Source: Sequoia sempervirens
Lineage: Eukaryota; Streptophyta; Pinopsida; Cupressales; Cupressaceae
Assembly (NCBI GenBank): GCA_007258455.2
Contig: VDFB02252616.1
Location: 119,820,552-119,884,551, forward strand
Length of the DNA: 64,000 nucleotides
Reading direction: 5' to 3'
Shown here: positions 44,576 through 55,290 of the stretch, piece by piece
How positions within the stretch are numbered: position 1 is the stretch's first letter
How the letters are laid out: each line of letters starts with the position of its first letter
Notes under the pieces: generated by a model
The model's input: only the letters and a program-made list of their open reading frames with translations
Database searches by the model: none
What the model was told of the DNA's origin: nothing
Translations under genes and position numbers: made by a program

Positions 44576-45964
44576 AATGCTTGGAAATTCTTGTGTCAGG
44601 ATGGTGCATCTTAGGTTAACTGCAAGAAAGTTAGTAATCAGGAATGAGTGCTACCTGAAGGCCAAGAAGGAAAGAGAGGCCATTGCTCGAACAATTGAGG
44701 GTACTAACTATGAAAATGTCATCTAGTTAAGTGACACTGAAACCTTTAGTCACACTCTTTCTCGGATCAATGATGTAAAGAGAAAGATGAAGATGGAAGC
44801 CAAGTACAACTATCTACCTTTCATCTCACCAGTGAAGTCTGATTCCTTACCACTTTCCAAGGATATGCCCTCGGAAGGAAGTGTCAGCCCGACATTTATC
44901 TTTAGAGACCCTAGAGTTCTTCCAATGGTGGAAGTAATAGTAATTTCCTCGAGTAAAGAATCCAAGGGTTATGTCCCCCGTAACTATGTATCGAATGACA
45001 AATCTAAAGGTTATTATCCATTCTGGGATAGATATGAACAAATGAGAGATGAACAAAAAGATAGAGATGAACAACAATGTGTAGGATATACCCCATTGAT
45101 TTATGTGTCTGAGAGTGAATCCAAAGGATACTCTCCACTTGACTCTCTGAATAGTCACTCTATGTAATCAAAAGGATATTGAGATCCTTGTGAACAATGA
45201 AATCATGTGTTTATCAAAAGCTTGTGCTTAAATCTTATGTGGAATTCCTTATGTGCGAATAAATGCTGATTTAAATTTTTCCCATAAGATAATGATAACA
45301 TGATTGAATCTAATATGGATGAACCTTCAGGTATAATCTGTTCTTGCAAAGATGGTAAGAACATGGACCAATCCTAGCAGAAACCAAGAAGTTGGGCAAG
45401 GACCAGTAGGAGTTGAAGCTAGACTAGATCAAATATTAGCAAGGTTGAAAAGGATAGAGTAGAGAAGGAAGTTCCAAATAATGAGGATGAGGGAGAAAAC
45501 TCTTCTCACGAACATGAACAAACTCATGATCAAGAAAGAGAGAAATCACCTTCTCTATCTGAGGAAACTGATAGGAATCATATGGCTTCTCAACTTTCTA
45601 GAGATGTGAAGAAAATCACCCCACCCAAGTTTGAAGGAAGGCCAATGGTGATGAAGCTAAGGCGTGGCTAGTCCAAATGGAGAAATATTTTGAGATTTGA
45701 AATTATTTTGAGGTCACAAAAGCAGCATGAGGAGCATACCAGTTAGCAAGAGAAGCCTCTAACTGGTGGATGAATAAGAAAATGGAACCTATCCTTAGCT
45801 TACTAGAATTGGCATGGAGCGAGTTCACTGCGAAGAAGAAAGGACCAGCTATTGGATGTTTTACATTTGGAGGCTACCACCATGCCAGTCAATGTCCTAA
45901 TAAGGCTTTTGGGTTGCGATCTTATGGTAATCCACTTCCTACCCAACAAGTGATGTTCCAGTAA
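44576..45964 (+). pseudogene. RT3 gag
   Basis: From about 45600 broken frames give KITPPKFEGR, a WLVQMEKYF-like segment and AYQLAREASNWW-like residues, the start of the capsid domain. 45770-45964 then jumps from LELAWSEF straight to AIGCFTFGGYHHASQCP, the zinc knuckle, in which the second Cys is Phe. The usual stretch of capsid between these two is missing, an internal deletion. 44787-45167 is an upstream Ser/Lys/Tyr-rich frame with repeated KGY.P segments and no known domain. Confidence 0.7.
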
Positions 45965-46543
45965 AAGATTCATGCCGCCTTAGATGATCACCAAGTAGAG
46001 TATCAACTGACTCCAATAGAGACTCCAGGTATTTTCTTTGGTTTACCCATTTCTATACTTATATATACTAGAGCAACTAAAAATTTTATTTCACCTAGAG
46101 TAGCTAAGAAAATATCTAGGAAAGTTGGTTACATGGAAAATTCTTGGGTTGTAGAATATGCAAACCAGACAAAAGCAACGGTGGAAAAATGTTTTTTCGA
46201 AGCTAGGATTGAGCTACCTTGATTTTCTACAGAGGTGAACCTATATGTCACACCATTAGGATCCTATGATGTTATCCTAGGTATGAACTAGCTATGGAGA
46301 CATAGAGACAAAGTAGATTGCCATTCCAAAATAGTAGAATGCTTAGATGATCTTGGTAACCAAGTAATGCTACAAGGGATACCTAGGGAGGTCAAAATAC
46401 GTCAAATCTCTGCAATGCAATTGTTAAGGGCTCAGAAGAAAGGATGCAAGATCTTTGCAGTCAAGATGGAAAAGCTTGAATAATATAAGGGATCTAATTC
46501 TCAAGAGAATCTTGATAACTTTGGATCACAGAGCTTCCAAGAG
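45965..46543 (+). pseudogene. RT3 aspartic protease
   Basis: Reading after a stop gives FFGLPISILIYTRATKNFIS, where the active-site motif DTGAT.NFIS is expected: Asp and Gly are replaced by Tyr and Arg. Further on VTPLGSYDVILGMN.LW is the conserved ILG motif, with a stop (TAG) where Trp or Gln is expected. The protease is dead. Confidence 0.75.
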
Positions 46544-47721
46544 ATGAGAGAAGGTGAAATGGGGGAAACTGGAGTGACAGATATGGAGAGATATCCTATA
46601 CTGCAAAAGTTTTCGGATGTGTTTCCAGATGAATTACCTGGACTACCACCGAAAAGGATATTTAACTTCTCTATTGATATAGTTCCAGGATCTATACCTA
46701 TTTCCAAGGTGCCTTATAGAATAACAACAACTGAGCTAATGGAGCTTAAGGAACAACTAGATGAATTGTTGTCTAAGGGGTTGATAAGACCAAGTGTATC
46801 ACCTTGGGGAGCACCAATAATCTTTGTGAAAAAAAAGGATGGTACTTTGCGTTTTTGCATAGATTATTTCATGCTTAACAAAGCTACGGTAAAGAACAAG
46901 TATCCATTTCCATGCATTGATGATCTATTTGATCAAATGAGGGGAACTGTTGTCTTTTCCAAGATTGATCTACGATATGGATATCATTAGTTGAGAATTA
47001 AGGATGAAGCCATCTTTAAGACTGCATTCAGAACCAGATATGGACATTATGAGTTTACAGTTCTACCCTTTGGTCTAACAAATGCACCTGCAACATTTAT
47101 GAACCTTATGAACAATGTATTTAGGGATTTCCTAGATAAGTTTGTCTTGGTTTTCCTAGATGATATTCTGATTTACTCAAGGAATGAGGAGGATCATTGT
47201 AGACATTTAGAGATAGTTCTATAATGACTTAGAGAACATAAGTTGTATGGAAAACTCTCTAAGTGTACCTTCTTTCAGAACAAAGTGCATTATCTTGGAC
47301 ATGTGATCTCAGCAGATGTTATTTCAGTAGATCTAGCTAAGATCAATGCAGTACTCGAATGGCCAATACCCAAAAATGTCTCTGAGGTAAGAAGTTTTAT
47401 GGGTTTGGCGAGGTATTATAGAAAGTTTGTTGCAAACTTCTCTAAGATATCCTTTCCAATTACTTCTTTGCAGAAGAAAGGTAAGAAGTTTGAGTGGACA
47501 GATAAATGCTAAGTAGCATTTGATCTACTCAAAGAGAAGTTAACTATTGCACCGATTTTGAAAGTATTAGATCCTAAAGGAGACTTCACTGCTATTATAA
47601 ATGCATCAAGAGAAGGCTTAGGTGGTGTTTTAAGTAGGAAGGGAAAGTATTTGCTTATGAATCAAGGAAGTTGAAATCCTATAAGCAAAATTATATATCA
47701 TATGATTTAGAGTTTTTGATT
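46544..47721 (+). pseudogene. RT3 reverse transcriptase and start of RNase H
   Basis: 46544-46990 has [51 protein letters not shown] and [15 protein letters not shown] at 46988-46990 replaces the Gln normally following YH. 46991-47224 has [17 protein letters not shown] and [13 protein letters not shown] (catalytic box intact). 47243-47512 has the thumb and connection (FFQNKVHYLGHVIS, RSFMGLARYYRKFV). RNase H then starts with FTAIINASREGLGGVL and YESRKLKSYKQNYISYDLE before the LINE junction. Confidence 0.88.
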
Positions 47722-47923
47722 AGAGGTAAATAAACAAGTTTTGAAGGGGCCTGGAACCCTTTATATCAGAAAGAAACTGAAATAAAAGATAACAACATTA
47801 AGCCAAAAAATAGCCCAACAACAGCGACCCATCAGCAAAAAACTAGCCAAAAAGGAGGACCAACCAACAACACTACATGCTTTTCAGAATATTTGTTGCC
47901 TCCATGTCGCAGTCTATAGTTTT

Positions 47924-49998
47924 CTATGCATATTCAAAAACATTAGAACTATCCTTCCTAGAAGCCCCACCCTGAGCTTTAGTTTTGTTCCTAGTCCTAG
48001 CTCTAGGACCATCCATTTTTACCTCAAAAATCAAAAAAATACCTTTCTCACCACCCTTCCCAGCAGCAACATCCTCCCCCATCTGCTTACCAGCAACAAC
48101 AACCTCAACATCATGGGCACTATCTTTTTGCTTCTTAGCACTAACCACAGGAGAAGTAACAACAATAGACTCATATTTACCAGCAATTTTATGACCCTCC
48201 CCTCCTCTCATCACAGAATCCAAAATTTTCCCATTTGATCCTCAAGAATGAGGATTCTTCCTTCCATATCCTACTTTAGTTTGAGGGTTTCCTCCACAAC
48301 AGTGTCTTCCACATTATTTAAGGATTCAAACAACTCATCTATCTAATTATGAATAGAGTACCCCTCAACCTTATTAACCATTCCCCTAACTCTAACATTT
48401 GTTTTATTGAGTTCGTGGAAAAACCATTTAAAAAGCTTAAACAAAACAATGGACCTTTCACGCACAGTTCCAAGCACATCAAAAAAATCATCTCTATCAA
48501 TCTTAAAAACCCCTTTTCCCAAGGCATCCTCCTTCTCAGAGGAACTAATCCTATCCTTATCAGGAGGGGAGTCCTTACCTTTTTCCACAACATCTGGAGA
48601 CTTAAGCTTGTAGATAGAGCTCGCAATTTCCTCTACCACCGCCTTTCTCTTCTTAATCCTCTCCAAGTCCACATCCAAGGTCTCCAACACAACAACATCA
48701 TCACCATCCTTATCTTTCACCTATAAAATTGACTTGACATTCGGGGAGTTATTAGCAAAGAGGTCATCTGCAATTGTAAGAGGATGGCCCTGCTCCAGAA
48801 TTTCGCTCGTAGACCACAAAAAACTTTTCTTCCCGCTCACTTCCCCCAAATCCTTCTTCTTGGCATCCGGGGGCAGCAAGGAAGCCTCCCCATACAGGTC
48901 ATTCTTCACCTTTGGACCCCTACTCAGCACAACAACAACAACTTCTTCACTACAAGTTAAATAACCTCCACTAGTACCAGCTTCCCATTTTTTCTTCTTT
49001 CTCGTGGATGGGTAATGTGGACCCCCTTCTAGAGAGGTGAGAGAGTTAGGAACGAATTCCACATCCTCTTTCTCCAAAATCAATTTCCTTCTCTTGACCT
49101 TTTTTCTGACTGGTTCATCTTCAGAGGCCATATCATACCCTTCAGTAGGTTTGGGTTGTTTACCCTTCGGGGTGACCATAGGTTTGGGAACCTCAAAAGT
49201 CTTCGCATAATCAGAGATAAGGAGAATCAACCCAACATGCAACGCGGAATTTTTTGTGTTCTTCTTGTGATCCTTGATACCAGAGTCAAGAGACATAAGA
49301 AGATAAAATGGGAAAGAAACCCTCCTCTTATGTTGAAAGTGGTTAAGCAAAATGAAATGATATGCATTCATCGCCAAAAAATGGCCTTCCAGGGTAATAT
49401 AGCGCATTAATTCCTCCACTACATCCCCCCATAAATCCTTTAGGGAACTTCGTTGATATCCGCCACTATTAGCAGTCTTCAAATATTTCTCTTCATTATC
49501 TTTGAAAAAAAAATTCATTGTAGTCTGAGCCTCCTTTTTGTCCCTAAAGACTTTCATTTCATCCATAGCCAGGCCAGTAATACCATCAATGAATTTTTCA
49601 TTAACCTCAAACTTAGTCCCATAAAGCTTAAGCACTCTATCATTCCATTCTTTCACAAAAAGATCAGTAACCTGGGGATCATTTTCATGAAGTTTCTCCA
49701 AATAGGGTGTTAACCCTCCCTTCACCAAAACCTACCAAACCTCCTTCCTTTCCCTCACAGCATCACAAGATTTGGGTTCGACATGATTTCTATCACCACC
49801 CATCTCGCCACAATCCAACTTACAAACACCAAACATATAATAGAGAAGGATTTGGAAAATAATGCCAAAACTACCCAGAATCTGTGTGAGGCTAGAGTTG
49901 GGACAAGAGATAATAAATACCATTTTGTTTCTTTTCCTACGACACCCTGCTCCTGTACAAATCGCTTGATTCAAATCTTGCACACCATATTTACTCAT
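47924..49998 (-). pseudogene. LINE downstream ORF, unknown ~690-residue protein
   Basis: Frames 49998-49732, 49728-48721 (335 aa), 48720-48343 (125 aa) and 48223-47924 (99 aa) are consecutive on the minus strand, separated by single stops or short breaks. The largest has LYGTKFEVNEKFIDGITGLA, then LWGDVVEELMRYITLEGHF and AYHFILLNHFQHKRRVSFPF, an all-helical pattern resembling transposon-associated domains seen in large plant genomes (recollection, not a search). A Lys/Glu-rich region with a basic cluster (RKKVKRRKL) follows, and the C-terminal part has LYKLFKWFFHELNKTNVRV-like residues. No nuclease, protease or polymerase motif. It sits between RNase H and the 3' end, where plant L1 elements normally have only a 3' UTR. 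It could be an extra LINE gene, a read-through capture or a separate insert. Confidence 0.5.
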
Positions 49999-50065
49999 AA
50001 CAATCTACCACGTGATGAAGAACATGCACATCACCAACCATAATGAGACTTTAATCGAATTAAAA

Positions 50066-50518
50066 TCAGCACTCATTATTCATAGTTGCAATAGCCTCTA
50101 TAGGAAGAGGGTCATTCAAACCCCACTCCCTAAAATATTTGACACCAATGTTAGAAAAAATATTCGCTAGCCCATTACCTTCTCTTAGGATATGTGAAAT
50201 ATAAAACTCATCAAAGGAATTCAAAATATCTATCGAATCCCTTATCAAGGACTCAATAGTCCAAGAGGGAGGAGTGCATTTTTTCAAATTGTTTATGATA
50301 TTCAAAGAATCCCCTTCCAACCATACTTTTATACATCCTTTAGTTTGAGCCAATTTGATACCATGATAGGTTGCAGCTACTTCAGCATAGTGGTTTGTTT
50401 GGGTTCCCAAAGGGAGCACTACAACAAAAACGAGCCTACCATTTGAGTTTCTAATCACTCCCCCACAACCAGCAAGTCTCGGATTTCCTTTAGCAGCCCC
50501 ATCAAAGTTAATCTTCAA
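50066..50518 (-). CDS. LINE RNase H domain (150 aa open frame)
   Basis: Open throughout: MKINFDGAAKGNPRLAGCGG is the start strand with the first catalytic Asp, followed by the Glu in NHYAEVAATYHGIKLA, the second Asp in LEGDSLNIINNL, and a late region HILREGNGLANIFSNIG where the usual Asp of the NxxAD motif is replaced (LANIF). This is the plant-type RNase H (RVT_3) that ends many plant L1 ORF2 proteins. It is linked by an overlap of 4 bases to the upstream zinc-finger frame. Confidence 0.85.
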   Translation of the reverse strand: MKINFDGAAKGNPRLAGCGGVIRNSNGRLVFVVVLPLGTQTNHYAEVAATYHGIKLAQTKGCIKVWLEGDSLNIINNLKKCTPPSWTIESLIRDSIDILNSFDEFYISHILREGNGLANIFSNIGVKYFREWGLNDPLPIEAIATMNNEC

Positions 50519-51282
50519 CCAACCTTCCGAAGGAGCTTTCCAAACATCTTCTCTAGAATTTTTATTTTAGTAACCAGGAGGGAAATATCACAAGACAACT
50601 TCCACTTTTGAGAAATAGAGATATCATAGGGGCTTAGATTTATTTTCAGACCATTGTGAAAAGTTATACCAGCCTGGAAGTTTTCTTTAATGGCAACACA
50701 AATTTTGTAAGCCACGGAGTTAGCAAGGAGGGACAAATTCCTGAAGATTCTTTTGTTTCGTTCAAGCCAAACTCCCCAAGCAATATGAGGAAGAGAGAGA
50801 GACCATAAAAATTGAAGAGCGGGATTGGATGAAGGGCCAATCCATTGAGACCACAACTCTTTAATAGAACCAAGGAACACCCAACTTAAGTTCCATAGAG
50901 ATAACACATGGGCCCAAACCATTCTAACAAAACTACACCCAATCAGCAAATGACAAGCATTTTCAGCCTCTTCTTCACATAGAAAACACTTGTTAGGCAT
51001 CACAAAACCTCTTTTGACCAAGTTGTTAGTAGTTAATATTTTATTTTGGCAGAAGAGCCAAAAGAAAATATTGGCCTTAGGAATCAATTTAGAGGACCAC
51101 ACAGAAGCCCAAAATGGGGCTGGGCCAACAAAGGAGTCATTAGAATGAAAATCCAAAGCCACAAAGTAGATACCATTAGAAGAAGGCTTCCAAACAAAAT
51201 TATCAAGAGAAGGGGAGGAGGGAATATGTACTAGAGATATAGCCTTATACACAATCTTCAAAACAGGGTCAAGCTCATGCAA
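50515..51282 (-). CDS. LINE ORF2 zf-RVT segment (255 aa open frame)
   Basis: Contains FVWKPSSNGIYFVAL, WASVWSSKLIPKANIFFWLF, then CFLCEEEAENACHLLIGC (a C..C...H....C finger) and GVWLERNKRIFRN, which is the zinc-binding RVT segment between RT thumb and RNase H in plant LINEs. Reading comes from the RT part via 51753-51370. The frame is intact over 255 codons, so this LINE copy is younger than RT3 and RT2, which are stop-ridden. Confidence 0.85.
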   Translation of the reverse strand: MHELDPVLKIVYKAISLVHIPSSPSLDNFVWKPSSNGIYFVALDFHSNDSFVGPAPFWASVWSSKLIPKANIFFWLFCQNKILTTNNLVKRGFVMPNKCFLCEEEAENACHLLIGCSFVRMVWAHVLSLWNLSWVFLGSIKELWSQWIGPSSNPALQFLWSLSLPHIAWGVWLERNKRIFRNLSLLANSVAYKICVAIKENFQAGITFHNGLKINLSPYDISISQKWKLSCDISLLVTKIKILEKMFGKLLRKVG

Positions 51283-51369
51283 CTTCTTCCAACAACCTCC
51301 TTCAATATAGTTAGCAACCTATTTGATAAACTGTCGCACACAAAGATCCATAAAAGGTTGATCCCATGG

Positions 51370-51753
51370 CTCATCTTAGAGGGGCCTATTTCCAAACCAA
51401 TTATCATCCCAGAACAAGATATCTCTACCATCCCCTAGTTGCCAAAAGGACCCTTGGCCACAAGCCTACGAGCCTTAACACTGCAATTCCAAAGAGCAGA
51501 ACTAGATGGGGGATTAAACTCTTGAGAAAAGAACCCCCTTACACCATCAGCCTCGTGTAAGTATTTACTCCAAGCAATTTTTTCCCATTCGGTCTTAGCC
51601 AACAACAGGTTCCACATTTTCTTTCCAAAGAGGGCAATATTAAAAGCTCTAATTTTATAGATCCCCAACCCACCAACCTTCTTACCATCACCAACCTTCT
51701 TAGGTCTGCAAACATCATCCTGAGCAACCAAGTGAATCCTTCTCTTGTCCTCC
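51370..51753 (-). repeat. LINE segment duplicated beside RT5, left copy
   Basis: 384 bp of LINE ORF2 (from CTCATCTTAGAGG to CTTGTCCTCC on the plus strand) that is repeated at 57123-57485. It contains RPKKV..GGLGIYKI and RAFNIALFGKKMWNLLL segments. This copy has two extra pieces: 18 bases that duplicate 'cttcttaccatcaccaac' and three bases near 51415. Confidence 0.92.
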
Positions 51754-51755
51754 TT

Positions 51756-52083
51756 TGCACATCTTATTATGGTCAGGTTATGAATAGTTGGCTTGTGGCT
51801 ATCTTAACTCTCTAAGTCAGTTATTAGTATATTGTTATTTAGTTGTTTAGGTCGGCCTAAGTCTTATATAGGTGTGTCTAAGTCGGCCTAGGTGATATCC
51901 TTGGCATAAATAGGTATATATAGGAGGTTGTGAGTCTTATTTCATCATGAAGTTGTGAAGTGTGTTCTCATTAGAGATATTTGGAGGTTTCCCCTCGAAG
52001 TGGCTTGTTATTCTCAATTATTATCAAGTATTTTCAGCATATTTCATATCATATTCTTCTATTGTGCAAGTTATTTCTTAACA
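51756..52083 (+). repeat. RT5 5' LTR
   Basis: Matches 56782-57122 from 'ggttatgaatag' onwards; the first ~25 bases differ or are shortened. TATA-like box TATATATAGG at 51915-51924. Ends TTCTTAACA. Confidence 0.92.
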
Positions 52084-52085
52084 AG

Positions 52086-52097
52086 TGGTATCAGAGC
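52086..52097 (+). other. RT5 primer binding site (tRNA-iMet)
   Basis: TGGTATCAGAGC, two bases after the LTR, exactly the common plant retrotransposon primer site. Confidence 0.95.
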
Positions 52098-52428
52098 ATG
52101 ATCTTGGCACCATAGAGGCAAGGTTTTTCTCAATTTTAGGAGGCGATTTTGGGAAGAGCATATCTTTCAGATTTGGCGAATTTTTTTCTGATTTTTAAAG
52201 GGTTTTTGAAGAACATATTGAAGAAGCTAGGTCCTATATTTCAGATTGGAGAAGAACTAATTATTGCAGAATTAGGGTTTATACACTATTTTTTTGGAAT
52301 CTACATATCTCGCACATCTTGTTGAATTAAAGTCTGATTTTTATTGGGTTTTTGAAGACATACCAAAGGAGATTACAGTAAAAATTTAGAGAATTTAAGT
52401 TTCATTTGTGTGATTTATTTCAACATTA

Positions 52429-53221
52429 GTGGTTTCCATCATGCCGGGGCCTGGAACAAGGGGTAAAAAGAATGTTGTCACTCTAGGGAAGACTCCTGAC
52501 AAGGATGGTGAAACAATCGAGGATGTTACTCATAATGAGGAAATAAATAAGGTCAAGGAAGATATTTCCTCAATGAAGATGGATATGTGTGACCTAAGAG
52601 GAGATATATCGGACATAAAACATGTTAAGCACCTACATGGTTGGAACCAAGAAAGGAGTTCTCAAGCGCCAAGGTGAAAATTCTAGGTCAGCTACCATGG
52701 ACACAAGCTTTAGTACTCCTATGGGATCTAGGAATTTATTTCCAAAGGTGGATATGCGCAAGTTCGATGGTAAGGATCCTCTCACATGGATAAACCAAAT
52801 GGAGAATTTTTTTGAAGTACACCAAATCCCAAATGGACAAAAGGTCATGATGGCTTCCCTATATTTAGAACCAGATCAATTCATTTGGTATCGTTGGCTT
52901 TGCACTCATCGAAGGAAAAAGGGGCTCACCGTCTCATGGTCAATTTTTACAGAGGAACTCCAAGCACAATATAGCAATAGCGTCATAGACAACTTCTTTA
53001 GCCAGCTAGCTAAACTTCAACAAACAGGATCAGTTAAGGATTATATTCAGCAATTCCAAAATCTATCCTTAAGGGTGGATACAATTACAGAGGAAAACTT
53101 GAATGACTTATTCTTGGGTGGTCTCAAGGATCACATTCAACATGAGGTACACATGTTTAGCCCTAGTTCCATAAATGAGTCTTTTATCTTAGCACGCAGA
53201 GGAGAAATATTTGATTCCTAA
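52429..53221 (+). pseudogene. RT5 gag
   Basis: 52429-52677 is the N-terminal part with a coiled-coil-like stretch (NKVKEDISSMKMDMCDLRGD). 52622-53221 (199 aa) reads PKVDMRKFDGKDPLTWINQM, WSIFTEELQAQYSN and FLGGLKDHIQHEV, the capsid domain. The two are in different frames, so one frameshift separates them. It ends with a TAA at 53219. Confidence 0.82.
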
Positions 53222-53276
53222 GAAGAAGGGGCTAATGTGACAAGAGAGAAAGGATATTCCAACACAACCTACTAAG

Positions 53277-53958
53277 TTGACTCCACAACAAATTGAGGTG
53301 AAAAGAGAAAAAATATTATATGTCAATTGTGATAGCAAATATAGTCGAGGACATAAATGTAGTGAAAAGAAATTTTATATTGAAGGTCCCAATGAGGAAG
53401 AAGAGGAGGAACCCATACTAGAAGATGAAAGGGAGTCAAATGAGGAATCACATGATTCTCAACCAATCATTTCTTGTCATGCACTCTCGGGTTTTAGTGC
53501 TCCACAAACTCTCAAGGTGGGGTTCTCAAGAAGCAGAAGGTAACAATGTTGATCGACTCAGGTAGTACTCATAATTTCATCAACAAAAAGTTAGCTACTC
53601 GTCTAAATTGTTTCATATATCCAGCTCTAGAGTTTCAAGTTTTGATTGCAGATGGTGGTACAATTAGTTGTTCAGGGAAGTGTCATAGCATTAAATTATC
53701 CATGGAGATTATCAACTTGATACCCCAATGTATGCGATATCCATGGGTGCAGCAGATATTGTTTTGGGAGTACAATGGCTTACTACATTAGGAACAATTG
53801 AGATGAACTTCCAAGAACTATTCATGAGATTTCAATCAGAAGGAAGGCTAGTAGAGCTAAGAGGGTTGAAGGAAAAATCTCCACAAATGGTAAGCTCTCA
53901 TCAAATGCAAAAGTTGCTTAAGAAAGTGGATGGATTTGTGGCTAACTATGTTCATTAG
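53277..53958 (+). pseudogene. RT5 zinc knuckle and protease
   Basis: 53277-53543 has LYVNCDSKYSRGHKC, a knuckle in which the first Cys is Tyr, then an acidic run of Glu. 53546-53791 starts MLIDSGSTHNFINKKLA, an intact aspartic protease active site (DSGSTHNF). 53728-53958 in another frame continues with AISMGAADIVLGVQWLTTLG, the ILG-type motif. A stop and a frameshift interrupt the reading. Confidence 0.83.
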
Positions 53959-54226
53959 AAGTCTCTCAATCTAATACTCCTACTCATCCGATTTGCAAGC
54001 TATAATTGATCGTCACTCAATTGTTCTTGGAGATATGCCTAAAGGAATTCCTCTAAGAGGGATCATGATCATGCCATACAGTTAGTCCAGGAGCCAAACC
54101 AAGAACATAAGCCTTATAGGTATCCACACATACAAAAGAGTGAGATAGAAAAATATTGAAGAGATACTGGAGGCAGAATCATCGTGCATAGCCAAAGTGC
54201 TACTCCCGTGGTGATGATGCACAAGG

Positions 54227-54840
54227 ATGATACTTGGCCGTGATTATAGAGTGCTCAACATGTACACCATTAAAGATAGGTTTCCAATTCCAGTCATTGA
54301 TGATTTGCTAGATGAATTAAATGGAGCTATGTTTTTTACCAAGTTAGATCTTAGATCTGGTTATCACCAAATTCGGATTAAGGAGGAAGATATTTGTAAG
54401 ACATCATTTTGGACTCATGAGGGTCATTATGAATTTTTGGTGATGCCATTTGGTCTTACCAATGCACCATCTACATTCCAAAGTTTGATGAATTCCATTT
54501 TTAAGAAGTTCTTGAGAAAGTTTGTGCTAGTATTCTTTGATGATATCTTGATTTATAGCAAGACTTGGGAAGAACATTTGCAACATGTGGACCAAGCATT
54601 ACAAATACTTGAAGATCATAAACTCTATGCTAAGCCATCCAAGTGTGCTTTGTTTACAGAGGTGGATATTTGGGACACATGGTTTCACATGAAGGAGTAA
54701 AGGTGGACCCTAACAAAATTAAGGCTATCATGGAATGGTCTTTCCAAAAACCATTAAGAAATGAGAGGGTTGGGATTGAGGACTATAAAGAATTTGTGAA
54801 GAATTATTGTAGCATAGCAGCACTCTCACCACTCTATTGA
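54227..54840 (+). pseudogene. RT5 reverse transcriptase
   Basis: 54227-54700 reads [54 protein letters not shown] and [14 protein letters not shown], with the FFDD catalytic box intact. A frameshift at about 54650 leads to 54643-54840 with [20 protein letters not shown]. The N-terminal fingers upstream of 54227 are broken by stops. Confidence 0.9.
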
Positions 54841-54947
54841 AGAAGGATTCTTTCAATGGAACAAGTCACCAAGATTTGAGAGATTGAAGGAGGCTATGTG
54901 TACAACTCCAGACTTAGCCACTCCTGGACTTCACCAAGGAATTCATT

Positions 54948-55290
54948 GTGGAATGTGATGCTTATGGAAATGGGATAGGAGCAGTGCTCATGCAAGAAGG
55001 TCAACCAATTGCTTTTGAGAGTCGTCAATTAAAAGGTAAGAATCAACTAAAACCTATTTATGAGAAGGAAATGCTAGCAATACTCCATGCAGTGAAACAA
55101 TGGCGGCCTTATCTATTGGGTAGACATTTCAAGGTTAAGAAAGATCATGATAGCCTAAAATATTTTTTGGAACAATGACTATCTTCTGAAGAGCAACAAA
55201 AATGGGTCACTAAGATGTTAGGATATGACTTTGAGATTGTATATAAGAAAGGGAAAGAAAATATTGTCCTCGTTGCCTTCAAGGAAGGAT
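54948..55290 (+). pseudogene. RT5 RNase H
   Basis: 54948-55178 reads CDAYGNGIGAVLMQEGQPIA and YEKEMLAILHAVKQWRPYLL with DHDSLKYFLEQ. A TGA at 55176-55178 stands where Arg (CGA) is usual, and the rest (SSEEQQKWVTKMLGYDFEIV, KGKENIV) lies beyond it. Confidence 0.87.

Noticed and set aside
48349..48726. 125-aa plus-strand frame
   Set aside because: Antisense to the better supported minus-strand LINE downstream ORF; no domain signature.
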